Positions 24,656-33,468 of a stretch of DNA of 64,000 bases are shown one piece after another. Made by a program: the position numbers and the translations under genes. The stretch comes from Cohnella sp. GbtcB17. Its GTDB lineage: Bacteria; Bacillota; Bacilli; Paenibacillales; Paenibacillaceae. Positions within the stretch are counted from its first letter, which is position 1, and every line of letters begins with the position of its first letter. The notes beneath the pieces were generated by a model, which saw only the letters and a program-made list of their open reading frames with translations, was not told the DNA's origin and did not search any database. Where the stretch lies: the NCBI RefSeq assembly GCF_019091135.1, contig NZ_JAGXJW010000010.1, forward strand, positions 95,803-159,802. Reading direction: 5' to 3'.

Positions 24656-24691
24656 AAAAAAGAACGGCCCCTCTCGGGACCGCTCCGTTCT
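24656..24691 (-). terminator. Terminator of the stalk-domain gene
   Basis: AGAACGG (24661-24667) pairs with CCGTTCT (24685-24691) and is followed on the minus strand by TTTTTT. Confidence 0.8.
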
Positions 24692-24744
24692 GCCTATACT
24701 ATCAAACGATGCTGCTAAAATTACTACTCCGAACCCCGCTCGCG

Positions 24745-25587
24745 TTATTGCGCGTTCGCCGGCAGCACGACGATCGTATCCGCCGCGCTCTGCGGCGGAA
24801 TGCTGCGCGTCGTCGCCGGACCGTAGTATGCACGCAACTTGTCGCCTATCTTGATATCCTCGGCTTTGACCGGCTCGCCCATCGACGTCACGATCAGCGT
24901 ATCCGCGCCAACGTTCAGCACCAGATTGGAGATGGCTGCATCGCCCGTGCCCGACCCGAGCTGAATCTGCCAGCCGCTGTCCGTCTTGTTGACGGCGCCG
25001 ACTTTATCCTCCTTGATCAGCCGCTCGCCGAGCAGCGTCACCTTGGCCGCATGCGATTGGGCCGGGAAGCTGAGCGCGACCATCGGGCCGTATTCGACAG
25101 CAACGCGCGAACCGGCTTTAAGGTCGGCGACCGTCTTGACCGCGCCGGACTCGTCCACGATGACCGTGTCCTTGTCTACCTTGGCGACGATCCAGTCGAA
25201 TGTGCCGGCAGAGCCCTTGCCCATAACGTTCAAGCTCGTCAGTCCGCCAGCCGTCTGCACGTCGGTCACGACGCCGGTATTCACGAGATAAGCGTCCACG
25301 GGCGCCTGCTCCTCTTTCTTTGGCGTCAAGTCGAACTGTCTGGCTTGCTGATTCCAGGTGATATCGTAGCCGAGAGCGCCTGCGGTGTCGCGCAGCGGCA
25401 CGTAGGCTTTGCCGTCGATGTAAACAGGCTGGATCGAGCCGTAGGCCGCTCCATTGACGGATACGTGGATATCGCCGCGCAGGAGGCCGCTGACCTTCTG
25501 GGTGAGACCTGCGGCGCCGGCGACCGCAGAAGCGCCGAGAATGCCGGCGGCGGTCAGCAGAATAACGGATTTCTTTTTAAGATTCAT
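24745..25587 (-). CDS. Secreted stalk-domain (copper amine oxidase N-terminal-like) protein
   Basis: 280 residues. A signal peptide (MNLKKKSVILLTAAGILGASAVAGAAG) is followed by the stalk domain: HVSVNGAAYGSIQPVYIDGKAYVPLRDTAGALGYDITWNQQARQFDL, the pattern of the Cu_amine_oxidN1-like modules common in Paenibacillaceae exported proteins. The rest is a beta-rich region with repeated VDKDTVIVDESG / VGADTLIVTSMGEPVKAEDIKIGDKLRAYYGP segments, OB- or barrel-like. No catalytic motif is visible. A cell-surface role is inferred. Confidence 0.85.
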   Translation of the reverse strand: MNLKKKSVILLTAAGILGASAVAGAAGLTQKVSGLLRGDIHVSVNGAAYGSIQPVYIDGKAYVPLRDTAGALGYDITWNQQARQFDLTPKKEEQAPVDAYLVNTGVVTDVQTAGGLTSLNVMGKGSAGTFDWIVAKVDKDTVIVDESGAVKTVADLKAGSRVAVEYGPMVALSFPAQSHAAKVTLLGERLIKEDKVGAVNKTDSGWQIQLGSGTGDAAISNLVLNVGADTLIVTSMGEPVKAEDIKIGDKLRAYYGPATTRSIPPQSAADTIVVLPANAQ

Positions 25588-25718
25588 GTGTGATGCTCCT
25601 CTCTAGGTTGCGTTGCCTTGACACTAAGCTGCTCCGTTCGCGCTTGCGATAAAGGCATGTTATGCAAAATTCCGCATATTCCCCAAGACGAGCTCTCGAT
25701 CCCAAAGGTTGCACGGAC

Positions 25719-25756
25719 GTAAAAACGGCCGTCTCCCGAGAGCAGGGGAACGGCCG
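25719..25756 (-). terminator. Terminator of the MFS gene at 25771
   Basis: CGGCCG arms (25749-25756 with 25725-25731) extended by CCCC/GGGAG, followed on the minus strand by TTTTT. Confidence 0.75.
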
Positions 25757-25770
25757 CGGTCGACGACAGA

Positions 25771-27012
25771 TCAGTGCGCGCCCACTTTGTCGACGTGCAG
25801 CAGGTGACGTTGGTTCAGCAGGATGACGACGACGGCTGCCAGCACAAAAGCGCCGCCCACGACGAACGGCACGTGCGGGTTGTACCATTCGGCGAGCTTG
25901 CCGGCGAAGTATGGCGCGATGGCGCCGCCGATGAACCGCAGGAAGCTGTAGGCCGCGGAAGCGGTCGGACGCTCGACAGGCGCCGCGTTCATGACCGCAG
26001 TGGTGATGAGCGTGTTGTTGTTGCCCAGCAGCGCGCCGGCGAATACGATGGCGCCTACGACGACCCACTCGGTCGTCGTCCAGACGCCCATCGCGAACAG
26101 CACGAGGCCGAACAAGGTCAGCATGGCATACATCGACTTGAGCGTGCCGAATTTGCGCTGAAGCACCGGCGCCATGAACACGGAGGTAATGGCAAGCAGA
26201 ACGCCCCAGCCGAGGAAAATGTAGCCCAGGCCATGCGCGTCATAGCCGAAGTAGTGATCCAGCACGAGCGGCGCATAAGCCAGCAAGGTGAAGAAGCCGA
26301 AGTTGTACAGGCATGCGCCGAGGCCGAAGACGAGGAGCGAACGGTGTTTTAACGCGCGGAACGGATCGGCGAGCGACGCCTTGGGGCGTCCGGCCGATAC
26401 GGCCGGCTTCTTCGCTTTAGGCATCGTGAATGCCAGCGAGATAAAGGCGATGACCATCAGCACGGCCACCCCGAAGAACGGGCCCCGCCACGAGATCGAT
26501 CCGAGCTCGCCGCCGATGAGCGGTCCGACCGAGATGCCGAGACCGATCGCGGCCTCGTACAGGATGATCGCACGGGCGACGCTGCCCGTCGAGAGCGAGA
26601 CGATCGCCGTCAGCGAGGTCGCGACGAACAGCGAGTTGCCAAGACCCCAGCCGCCGCGCAAACCGATCAGCGCCCAGATCCCGTCCGAAGCGCCTCCCAG
26701 GGCGGCGAATACGGCGATAATCACGATGCCCGCGAGCAGCGTTCCTTTCATCCCGAGACGGGACTGAATGACGCCGGTGATGAGCATCATGACGGCCATG
26801 ACCGCATTGTAGCTGGTGAAAAGCAAGGAAACTTCGCTTGGCGAGGCTTCCAGTTGTTTGGCGATGGCGGGCAGGATCGGATCGACCAGACCGTTGCCCA
26901 TGAACGCGATGACGCACGCAAAGCCGACCGCCCATACGGCGCGCGGCTGCTTGAGCAAGCTGCCCTCCGGCGCGAGCGGCGACGCAGGAGCAGCGTTGGT
27001 TGTGGATGACAT
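25771..27012 (-). CDS. MFS transporter, 12-segment DHA1-like
   Basis: 413 residues with twelve predicted membrane segments and a central loop at about 190-215. The N-terminal half has VWAVGFACVIAFMGNGLVDPILPAIAKQLEASPSEVSLLFTSYNAVMAVMMLITGVIQSRLGMKGTLLAG (motif A region), then a motif-C-like GLGISVGPLIGGELGSISWRGPFF. This places it with drug/metabolite proton antiporters; the substrate is unknown. It is the second gene of a CBS-MFS unit under the promoter at 27566-27593, divergent from a MarR regulator. Confidence 0.9.
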   Translation of the reverse strand: MSSTTNAAPASPLAPEGSLLKQPRAVWAVGFACVIAFMGNGLVDPILPAIAKQLEASPSEVSLLFTSYNAVMAVMMLITGVIQSRLGMKGTLLAGIVIIAVFAALGGASDGIWALIGLRGGWGLGNSLFVATSLTAIVSLSTGSVARAIILYEAAIGLGISVGPLIGGELGSISWRGPFFGVAVLMVIAFISLAFTMPKAKKPAVSAGRPKASLADPFRALKHRSLLVFGLGACLYNFGFFTLLAYAPLVLDHYFGYDAHGLGYIFLGWGVLLAITSVFMAPVLQRKFGTLKSMYAMLTLFGLVLFAMGVWTTTEWVVVGAIVFAGALLGNNNTLITTAVMNAAPVERPTASAAYSFLRFIGGAIAPYFAGKLAEWYNPHVPFVVGGAFVLAAVVVILLNQRHLLHVDKVGAH

Positions 27013-27061
27013 AATGCGTTAGCTCCTTTGATAGGAAGTGTGGATGCGGCGGCGATTTATG

Positions 27062-27517
27062 TTAAAGCAGATTTTCAAACGCATGGCGAACGACATTGCC
27101 GCGGCTGATGATGCCGACGAGCACGCCGTCCCGTTCTACTGGCACCTTTTTGATTTGTTTTTTGCCCAGCATAGCCGCGATATTCTCGACCTCGTCATCC
27201 CACATGGCCTTGACCACCTTCGTCTTGGCGATCGACATGACGTTCAGGTCCAGCAGCCTGCGCGCACGTTCCTCGAACTGCTCGTTATCCCCTTGAATCA
27301 GGATGGAAGCATAAAAAAAGTCGACGTACCGGTCCTCGTGCTTGCCGATGTACCGCATGACATCGCCGTCACTGACGTATCCGACGATCTCGTTGCGATC
27401 GTTGACGACCGGCAGCCCGCTGATCCCGTGCTCGATGAACCGTTCAATTACGCGGCGCACGGTGTCGCTTTCTTTGACCTTGTACACCTGCTTGATCATA
27501 ATGTCTTGAGCCAGCAT
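27062..27517 (-). CDS. Tandem CBS-domain protein
   Basis: 151 residues from the ATG at 27515-27517, which follows GGAGGGG. Two CBS motifs fill the protein: MLAQDIMIKQVYKVKESDTVRRVIERFIEHGISGLPVVNDRNEIVGYVSDGDVMRYI, and LDLNVMSIAKTKVVKAMWDDEVENIAAMLGKKQIKKVPVERDGVLVGIISRGNVVRHA. CBS pairs bind adenosyl ligands and gate partner activity. It is co-directional with the MFS gene 50 bases downstream, which may be its partner. That is inference from position only. Confidence 0.9.
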   Translation of the reverse strand: MLAQDIMIKQVYKVKESDTVRRVIERFIEHGISGLPVVNDRNEIVGYVSDGDVMRYIGKHEDRYVDFFYASILIQGDNEQFEERARRLLDLNVMSIAKTKVVKAMWDDEVENIAAMLGKKQIKKVPVERDGVLVGIISRGNVVRHAFENLL

Positions 27518-27531
27518 GCGCAGCCCCTCCA

Positions 27532-27554
27532 TTTAGTTGTATTGCCAAACTAAA
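27532..27554. promoter_or_regulatory. Candidate MarR operator
   Basis: TTTAGTT (27532-27538) and AACTAAA (27548-27554) form a 7-bp inverted repeat with 9 bases between. It lies just downstream of the CBS-MFS transcription start, where a repressor would block elongation or initiation. Confidence 0.55.
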
Positions 27555-27565
27555 CATTTAAGTGT

Positions 27566-27593
27566 ATTATACAACTACTTTGCGAAAAGTCAA
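27566..27593 (-). promoter_or_regulatory. Sigma-A promoter of the CBS-MFS operon
   Basis: On the minus strand TTGACT (27588-27593) and TATAAT (27566-27571) have a 16-base spacer. Confidence 0.8.
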
Positions 27594-27674
27594 TCCCCAT
27601 GCCGCTTCCGATGCTTGAAATGCGTGCGGCATGTGGTACGATGGGGAACAGAAAAGCAGCAAGGTGGTGAGTCC

Positions 27675-28103
27675 GTGAGTTACGAAACGAATACCAGCAT
27701 CGAGCTCGAGATCGCCCTTCTGATTCGCCGTCTCACTTCCATCTCGACCAGCCGCAAGTTCGGATCGCTCGATCGCTCCGCCTATTTGCTGCTCGGCCAG
27801 ATCGAGTCGCACGGCTCCGCCGGCGTCAAGGCGCTCGCGGAGGAGTTCCGCCTCGACATCTCCACCGTCAGCAGGCAGACGTCCGCGCTCGAGCAAAAAG
27901 GCTACGTCTACAAAATGCCCGATCCGGAAGACGGCAGGGCCTACTTTTACCGACTTACCGACGAAGGGCGCCGCATGCTGTTGGAAACGCGGGCGCAGCG
28001 CACCGAACGGATCGACGAGCTGCTGAAGGACTGGACCGAGGACGAGCGGACCCGCTTCGGCGAGCTGCTCGCCAAGTTTAATCGAACCTACCTGGACGAT
28101 TAG
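27675..28103 (+). CDS. MarR-family transcriptional regulator
   Basis: 142 residues from a GTG at 27675 preceded by AAGGTGGTG; this gives the normal MarR length, whereas the open frame extends 46 residues further without a ribosome binding site. Winged HTH: SAYLLLGQIESHGSAGVKALAEEFRLDISTVSRQTSALEQKGYVYKMPDPEDGRAYFYRLTDEGRRML. The D.RAxxxxLT wing is typical. It is divergent from the CBS-MFS operon and probably represses it via the inverted repeat at 27532-27554. Confidence 0.9.
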   Translation: MSYETNTSIELEIALLIRRLTSISTSRKFGSLDRSAYLLLGQIESHGSAGVKALAEEFRLDISTVSRQTSALEQKGYVYKMPDPEDGRAYFYRLTDEGRRMLLETRAQRTERIDELLKDWTEDERTRFGELLAKFNRTYLDD

Positions 28104-28204
28104 TCTGCTCTTATTGTATTCAAAAGCTTCCCAAGTTATTGGGCGGCCGCCTTGTGTAGGAGGTTTCGCGGGGAAGAGGATGGTTAGTTTGTGAAAGTGT
28201 GCGG

Positions 28205-28492
28205 GGCGGAATTGTGCGACGGGATCGCATAACTCGCGGACTTAATCGGCTTCGGGATCGAATTGTGCGGCGGGATCGCATAACTCGCGGACTTGGCCGC
28301 TTGCGGGGCGGATTTGTGCGACGGGATCGCATAACTCGCGGGCACCGTCGGCTGCGGAGCCGAGTTGTGCGGCGGCATCGCATAACTCGCGGGCTTGGCC
28401 CGCTGCGGAGCCGAGTTGTGCGGTGGGATCGCATAACTCGTGGGCTCAGGCGGCTCCGGAGCGGAGTTGTGCGGCGGCATCGCATAACTCAA
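28205..28492. repeat. Six tandem copies of a 51-bp repeat (ATCGCATAACTCG type)
   Basis: CGCATAAC starts at 28226, 28277, 28328, 28379, 28430 and 28481, exactly 51 bases apart. Each unit can fold as GTTGTGCG/CGCATAAC with a 7-base loop. Because 51 is a multiple of three, both strands carry open frames with 17-residue repeats, but neither has a convincing ribosome binding site. It lies between convergent marR and ychF. Confidence 0.92.
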
Positions 28493-28494
28493 CG

Positions 28495-28526
28495 CAAAAA
28501 GCCCGGGCATCCCGCCCGGGCTTTTC
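28495..28526. terminator. Terminator downstream of ychF
   Basis: GCCCGGG (28501-28507) pairs with CCCGGGC (28515-28521), with AAAAA on the left and TTTT on the right, so it can act in both directions. Confidence 0.85.
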
Positions 28527-28550
28527 CTTGCGCTTAGCGGCGCAGCTCGC

Positions 28551-29651
28551 TTATACGTTAAACCGGAAATGCATGACGTCGCCGTCGGCGACGACGTACT
28601 CCTTGCCTTCGAGGCGAAGCTGGCCCTTCTCCTTGGCCGCGTTCATGGAGCCTGCGCTCACCAGGTCTTCGTACGACACGACCTCGGCCCGGATGAAGCC
28701 GCGCTCGAAGTCGGTGTGGATGACGGCGGCGGCCTGCGGCGCCTTCGTCCCCTTGCGGATCGTCCAGGCGCGCACTTCCTGCACGCCGGCCGTGAAGTAC
28801 GTGTAAAGGCCGAGCAGCTTGTAGGCTGCACGGATCAAGCGGTCAAGCCCGGATTCGCTCAGTCCGAGCTCCTCGAGGAACATCTCCCGGTCCTCGCCCT
28901 CGAGCTCGGCGATCTCGGATTCGACGCGCGCGCTGATCGGCACGACCTCGGAGCCTTCGGCCGCCGCGAATTCGCGGACGCGCTGCACGTACTCGTTGCC
29001 GTCGGCGTTCGCCGCCTCGCTCTCGCTCACGTTGGCCGCGTACAGCACCGGCTTGATCGTGAGCAGATGCAGGTCGCGCACGAGCAGGCGCTCTTCGTCC
29101 GACAGCTCGACGCTGCGGACGGGCTTCTCTTCGAGCAGTGCGGCGTGGATGCGCTCCAGCACTTCGACCTCTTGGGCGTACTTCTTGTCTCCGCCCTTCA
29201 TGTTCTTGCGGGAGCGCTCCATGCGCTTCTCGACCGAATCGATGTCCGCCAGAATCAGCTCCAGGTTGATGACCTCGATATCGTTGATCGGATCGATCTT
29301 GCCCGATACGTGAGTGATATTCTCGTCGACGAAGCAGCGCACGACGTGCACGATGGCGTCGACTTCGCGGATGTTGGCCAGGAACTTGTTGCCTAGGCCT
29401 TCGCCGCGGCTCGCGCCCTTAACCAGGCCTGCGATGTCGACAAATTCAAAGGCGGTCGGCACGATCCGGTTGGGCGTGACGATATCGGCGAGCTTCTGCA
29501 GACGCTCGTCCGGCACTTCGACGACGCCGACGTTCGGGTCGATCGTGCAGAACGGATAGTTGGCCATCTCGGCACCCGCTTGGGTGATGGCATTGAATAA
29601 AGTCGACTTGCCGACGTTGGGCAGGCCGACGATACCACAGGACAGTGGCAT
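28551..29651 (-). CDS. ychF: YchF/OLA1-family ATPase
   Basis: 366 residues, the standard YchF length. The G1 P-loop is GLPNVGKST near the N-terminus, followed by [57 protein letters not shown] and the G4 variant NVSE (instead of NKxD), which is why this Obg-like family prefers ATP. The C-terminal TGS domain includes [42 protein letters not shown] and ends in [13 protein letters not shown]. It binds ribosomes and acts in translation and stress tolerance. Confidence 0.97.
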   Translation of the reverse strand: MPLSCGIVGLPNVGKSTLFNAITQAGAEMANYPFCTIDPNVGVVEVPDERLQKLADIVTPNRIVPTAFEFVDIAGLVKGASRGEGLGNKFLANIREVDAIVHVVRCFVDENITHVSGKIDPINDIEVINLELILADIDSVEKRMERSRKNMKGGDKKYAQEVEVLERIHAALLEEKPVRSVELSDEERLLVRDLHLLTIKPVLYAANVSESEAANADGNEYVQRVREFAAAEGSEVVPISARVESEIAELEGEDREMFLEELGLSESGLDRLIRAAYKLLGLYTYFTAGVQEVRAWTIRKGTKAPQAAAVIHTDFERGFIRAEVVSYEDLVSAGSMNAAKEKGQLRLEGKEYVVADGDVMHFRFNV

Positions 29652-29806
29652 TCGCTAAACACTCCTGACTTCGCGCGGCCCTCGCGGAGTAGCGCCGGAC
29701 GGCCGTTCACGGTTCAATTATACTTCAGACATTATAACGGAAGGCCGGGACCTGCGTCCACCTAACCGGCAACCTCAGCCTTCCAAGCTGATGTTCCGAA
29801 CCCTCC

Positions 29807-30784
29807 TCAATACGAGTCCATTCCTTCCAGCTCGCCCAGATCGTCTAATGTCCCAAGATCCCCCTCCGTCGCTTCCGGATCGTCGATCGGCGGATCGAGC
29901 TCCGGCGCCGCAAGCGCAGCCTGCGGAACGACGATGGCCTCGGTCGCATCATGCTTGGTATAAGTGCCTTCGAACAGTTGGTTCAGCTCGGACGGCGCGC
30001 CTGGCTCGTATTCGATCGTCATCTCGGACTGAACGCGGTAGGCGAGCGGCAAATGCGTCGCCGCGTCCAGCGTAAAGCTGGCGGACAGCGACTTCAGCGC
30101 GATGCTCTCCCGCGCCGCTTCGTCCAGGCTGCCGAGGTCGAGCGTGCCTTCCAGGATGTGCTTCAGAAACGTAAGCGCCTCGGGCCCTTTTCCTTCGTAG
30201 CGGACCACGTCCCGCCCCGCCTCGCCGGCGAGCGAAAGTTCGGCGCCGAGCGAAGCGGCAGAAGACAATGCCGCCGCCGGGTCGATCTGATAATCGGACA
30301 GCGTCCGCGCGATATCCGCTGCCTGCTCGTCCGACAGCTTGCCCCATTCTTCGAAGGACGGATCGTACACGTAGTAGGCGCCCGGCACGAGGATCGCTCG
30401 CAGCGAGGACTTTTCCCCGTCCTGAACGCTGTCGACCGTCTGATCGAGCTTGAGCGGCGAACGCTCGACCTTGCCGGCGTTGGTCACCTCGAATACCGAA
30501 TCGGCCGCGGCCCCGCCGCTCAGCTTCTGGACGAGATGCAGCGTAAAGGCGTAACGTCCGACGCCCGCCATGGCCGCTTCGGCTTGCTCGATCAATGCGG
30601 CGGCGTCGCCGGCACCAGCCGAGCCGGAAGGCGTCGCTCCCGCAGCCTCCGACGGCTCCGCGGCCGAAGACGAAGCCGCGACCGGCTCCGCAGGCGCTTC
30701 GCCCCGGCACGCCGTCAGCACGAGCGCCGCCGCGAACACGACCATAAAAACGAAAAACGTACGTCCCTTGGATGTGCGTGACAT
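29807..30784 (-). CDS. DUF6612-like lipoprotein
   Basis: 325 residues from the ATG at 30782-30784 (GAAGGGG about 12 bases upstream; a TTG seven codons earlier is less likely). The lipobox is LVLTAC. An Ala/Ser/Glu/Pro-rich linker (about 30-60) leads to a LolA/LprG-like beta-rich domain: YAFTLHLVQKLSGG, VFEVTNAGKVERSPLKLDQTV, YYVYDPSFEEWGKLS and LSASFTLDAATHLPLAYRVQSEMTIEYEP. This fits the DUF6612-type lipoproteins common in Paenibacillaceae, possibly lipid-carrier-like. The C-terminus is acidic. No operon partner is obvious. Confidence 0.75.
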   Translation of the reverse strand: MSRTSKGRTFFVFMVVFAAALVLTACRGEAPAEPVAASSSAAEPSEAAGATPSGSAGAGDAAALIEQAEAAMAGVGRYAFTLHLVQKLSGGAAADSVFEVTNAGKVERSPLKLDQTVDSVQDGEKSSLRAILVPGAYYVYDPSFEEWGKLSDEQAADIARTLSDYQIDPAAALSSAASLGAELSLAGEAGRDVVRYEGKGPEALTFLKHILEGTLDLGSLDEAARESIALKSLSASFTLDAATHLPLAYRVQSEMTIEYEPGAPSELNQLFEGTYTKHDATEAIVVPQAALAAPELDPPIDDPEATEGDLGTLDDLGELEGMDSY

Positions 30785-30894
30785 GATGGATAACAGCCCC
30801 TTCAATTCGGTTAAGCTATGCAGCGCGAGGCGTTGCGGCCGGTGCCGGCAGCCAATCCTTCGCCTACGCGCATAAGAGCCTAAGGAGGATTCGC

Positions 30895-31038
30895 ATGGAA
30901 AACGAAAGCCGCAAAGGCAATTATAAAGGAACGACGGCGATGGCGGCCAAAAATCAGGATATGGCGTTCGTCAACGACACGTTGGAGAATACGAAGTCCG
31001 TCGCCCCGACGCCGCAGAAAAAGAAAAAGACCGACTGA
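30895..31038 (+). CDS. Small basic protein of 47 residues
   Basis: ATG at 30895 preceded by AAGGAGGATTCGC, an optimal ribosome binding site, and followed 34 bases after the stop by an intrinsic terminator. The translation is MENESRKGNYKGTTAMAAKN followed by QDMAFVNDTLENTKSVAPTP and a QKKKKTD tail. It is hydrophilic with no membrane segment. I do not recognise a family. The signals on both sides argue that it is real. Confidence 0.65.
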   Translation: MENESRKGNYKGTTAMAAKNQDMAFVNDTLENTKSVAPTPQKKKKTD

Positions 31039-31071
31039 CCCGGCGCGGTTCTTTTCGATAGCAATCTCCGC

Positions 31072-31098
31072 GGAGCGGCTTCCATGCCGCTCTTTTTG
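31072..31098 (+). terminator. Terminator of the small gene at 30895
   Basis: AGCGGC (31074-31079) pairs with GCCGCT (31086-31091) and is followed by CTTTTTG. Confidence 0.75.
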
Positions 31099-31186
31099 CC
31101 GTACCCGTACAAGTCTCTCTACCCTACCATACCCCCGCCTTCGCCCACAACGATCGAACACGCAATAAAATCAATGAAGCGAGCAG

Positions 31187-31211
31187 GGAACTTTTACCGC
31201 CATCGCTCGTT
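31187..31211 (+). promoter_or_regulatory. ECF-type promoter of the sigma-factor operon
   Basis: GGAACTTTT (31187-31195) and CGTT (31208-31211) leave 16 bases between GGAAC and CGTT, the ECF consensus. It lies upstream of an ECF sigma gene, so autoregulation is likely. Confidence 0.6.
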
Positions 31212-31291
31212 CCTTAGATGTGCCGGCCGCACGATCATCGGGCAAAGGAGAATGCGAAGCGGTCTTCCCCGGACGGCGCCGGAAGGCTACT

Positions 31292-31924
31292 ATGAAAATG
31301 AGAATGTACAGGGGCTCCGCAGCGGCTGCGGCCGTCGACGGAGAAGAGGTGGACGCGTTGAATCACGACTATTTGAAGCATATGACCGAAGGCATCGACC
31401 GCGATGCCGTTCTGGAGGAGCTCATGCTCACCTACGGCAGGGACGTATGGAACTACGCCTTTTTTATGACCGGCAAGCGGGAGACGGCCGAAGATATCGC
31501 GCAGGACGTATTTATCAAGGCATATCAAAGCCTGCACACGCTTCGCGGTGAATCGGGCGCCCGCGCCTGGCTGTTGAAGATTACGCGCAATACGGCGCTG
31601 GATTACTTCAAGTCGGCCTGGTATCGCCGCATTCGCCTGCCGGTTGTTCTGCCGACGCGCGAGTCGCAGATGTCGGCCGAGAACGAATGGCTCGGCTCGT
31701 ATCGGCAGCGGGAGATCTGGCGAACGGTTATGGCGCTGCCGCGCAAGCTGCGGGAGAGCCTGCTGCTTCAGGCGCACCACGGCCTGAGCATGGCCGAGAT
31801 CGCCGAGCTGCTCCAGGTGTCGGAGGGAACGGTCAAATCGCGCATTCACAGAGCGAGGGCCGCCATGAACAAGAGATTCGAGCGAGGGCAAGAAGACGAC
31901 GAAGAAGGGAGCGGACGAGCATGA
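31292..31924 (+). CDS. ECF-family RNA polymerase sigma factor
   Basis: 210 residues from the ATG at 31292 (GGAAGG upstream). A TTG at 31358 with GAGGTGG nearby would give the more usual N-terminus beginning NHDYLKHMTEGIDRDAVLEELM. Region 2: YGRDVWNYAFFMTGKRETAEDIAQDVFIKAYQSLHTLRGESGARAWLLKITRNTALDYFKS. Region 4: TVMALPRKLRESLLLQAHHGLSMAEIAELLQVSEGTVKSRIHRARAAMNKRF. The stop overlaps the next start (ATGA). The promoter upstream fits self-activation. The next gene takes the place an anti-sigma factor normally has, but is a solute-binding-like protein. Confidence 0.93.
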   Translation: MKMRMYRGSAAAAAVDGEEVDALNHDYLKHMTEGIDRDAVLEELMLTYGRDVWNYAFFMTGKRETAEDIAQDVFIKAYQSLHTLRGESGARAWLLKITRNTALDYFKSAWYRRIRLPVVLPTRESQMSAENEWLGSYRQREIWRTVMALPRKLRESLLLQAHHGLSMAEIAELLQVSEGTVKSRIHRARAAMNKRFERGQEDDEEGSGRA

Positions 31925-33468
31925 CGGACGATCGCGACCGCTGGGAACGCACGCTGTCGGACCTGCCGCTCGGCTCCGGCGGCTTCGGCACCCCGACGAT
32001 CAAAAAAGTGAAGGAGCGCATCAAAATGCTCGAACGACGAGCCAGGCGCAGAAGACAGGCAGCGGCGGCATCCGTCGTCGCACTGCTGATCGCAGGAGCG
32101 GTAGTCTTCCGGGGCGAACTGGCCGAGCTCTTGACGCACGAAGAAGCGGCGAAGCCGGTGATCAGCGAGAACGAGACGACGACGCTGAACATTATGTATT
32201 GGGACAGCAGCGGCTTCATGTCTTTGTACGGACAGCCTTTTATTATCCGGCATCCCTCGGTCAGATTCGAATATTCGGAATACCCGGGCAAGAACGCCAA
32301 TCTATACAGCTTGACGCCCGGCATCGATACCTTCAAGAAGCAGTTGGAAAACAGTCCGGCCGATCTCGTGCAGATTCCGCTCGCCTACTTGCCCGAGCTG
32401 ACTGACGCAGGGCTGCTGAAGCCGCTGGACGCGTGGATGAAGCGGGACGGGATCACCGACGACAGTTGGCAGACGGCCGTCAAGCAAACCGTACGCGAAG
32501 CCGGCGGCGGCGGGCTGTACGGGTTCGCCCCCGAATTTACGGGCTACGCGCTGTATTACAACCGCAAGCTGTTCCGGGAAAACGGCGTTCCCGAGCCGAC
32601 GGACGGCATGACATGGGACGAAGTCATGAACGCCGCCGCGCGGTTCCAGGGGCTCAAAAAAAACGGGAAGCCGGTGTACGGTCTCAGCTTCGGCTATAAC
32701 TCCGCGATCTGGGCCGAAGCCTATTCGATCGGCACCAGTCAGGGACTGCGCTTCGCCGATGCCGAACTGGGCGCCGCGACGATAGACACACCGGCCTGGA
32801 CGGCCATCTGGACCAAGCTGGCCGAGGGCCACGGGGAAGGCTGGATCAGCAACGAGCCCCCGCTCAAGTGGGAAGGCAACGTCGAGATGAAGGATCTTTA
32901 CGCGCACGATCCGTTCCTGAACGGCCGCTCGGCGTTGACGTATGCCTCAAGCTCGTACCTCCGCAATATCTCTCAGGCCGGCTCCCAAATGGGACTTGGC
33001 GAGGACGATTGGGGCGTCTTGTCTCCGCCGACGGACGAAGGGTCGCGCGGAACCGACGGCGCTTTCGAGATTCCGTTCGTGTTCGCCATTCCCGAAAAAG
33101 CTCCTCACGCGGATGCCGCCTGGGAGCTGCTGAAGTACATCATGAGTCCGTCCCAAGCCAACCGGCTGATCCGGTTCCCGCATGGAGACGTCTTGCCGAC
33201 GGTGGCGGCGGACGCGGCGGCAGCCGACAGCCGCTCCGCCGTGTTCTACCGAGCGGCAGTCGATCCGTCGCGCGTGATCGACGCCGCCGTGCGCAACGCC
33301 GATCCGTCCTACCAGCGTGTCGCGAGCGCCATCTGGACCGAATCCAACGACAGGACGCAGAGCTTGCCGGATGGCGCTCTTGACGTGCCGGAGCTCCTCA
33401 AGGCGCTGCAAGCCAAAGCCGAGCAAACGATTCGCGACGCGCAGGCGAAGTCGGAGGCGAGGCGATGA
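31921..33468 (+). CDS. Membrane-anchored solute-binding-like protein, candidate anti-sigma/sensor
   Basis: 515 residues; the ATG overlaps the sigma-factor stop. Residues 1-45 are cytoplasmic and strongly basic (KKVKERIKMLERRARRRRQ). Residues 46-66 are a single membrane helix, VVALLIAGAVVF, with no lipobox. The remainder is a family-1 extracellular solute-binding fold: TLNIMYWDSSGFM, FKKQLENSPADLVQIPLAYLPELTDAGLLKPLDAWM, GLYGFAPEFTGYALYYNRKLFRENGVPEPTDGMTWDEVMNAA, GRSALTYASSSY and PFVFAIPEKAPHADAAWELLKYIMSP. There is no HxxxCxxC zinc motif of classic anti-sigma factors. The type-II membrane layout behind a sigma gene suggests that the short cytoplasmic part holds the sigma factor and the outside domain senses a ligand. 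That role is inference. Confidence 0.85.
   Translation: MTDDRDRWERTLSDLPLGSGGFGTPTIKKVKERIKMLERRARRRRQAAAASVVALLIAGAVVFRGELAELLTHEEAAKPVISENETTTLNIMYWDSSGFMSLYGQPFIIRHPSVRFEYSEYPGKNANLYSLTPGIDTFKKQLENSPADLVQIPLAYLPELTDAGLLKPLDAWMKRDGITDDSWQTAVKQTVREAGGGGLYGFAPEFTGYALYYNRKLFRENGVPEPTDGMTWDEVMNAAARFQGLKKNGKPVYGLSFGYNSAIWAEAYSIGTSQGLRFADAELGAATIDTPAWTAIWTKLAEGHGEGWISNEPPLKWEGNVEMKDLYAHDPFLNGRSALTYASSSYLRNISQAGSQMGLGEDDWGVLSPPTDEGSRGTDGAFEIPFVFAIPEKAPHADAAWELLKYIMSPSQANRLIRFPHGDVLPTVAADAAAADSRSAVFYRAAVDPSRVIDAAVRNADPSYQRVASAIWTESNDRTQSLPDGALDVPELLKALQAKAEQTIRDAQAKSEARR

Noticed and set aside
24745..25587. Copper amine oxidase enzyme
   Set aside because: Only the stalk-type N-terminal domain pattern is present. 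No topaquinone site or oxidase domain.
28184..28510. Open frames with 17-residue repeats (SYAIPPHNSAPQ on minus, RDRITRGL on plus)
   Set aside because: They exist on both strands because the 51-bp period is a multiple of three. No ribosome binding site is present, and the same period occurs in clearly non-coding arrays.
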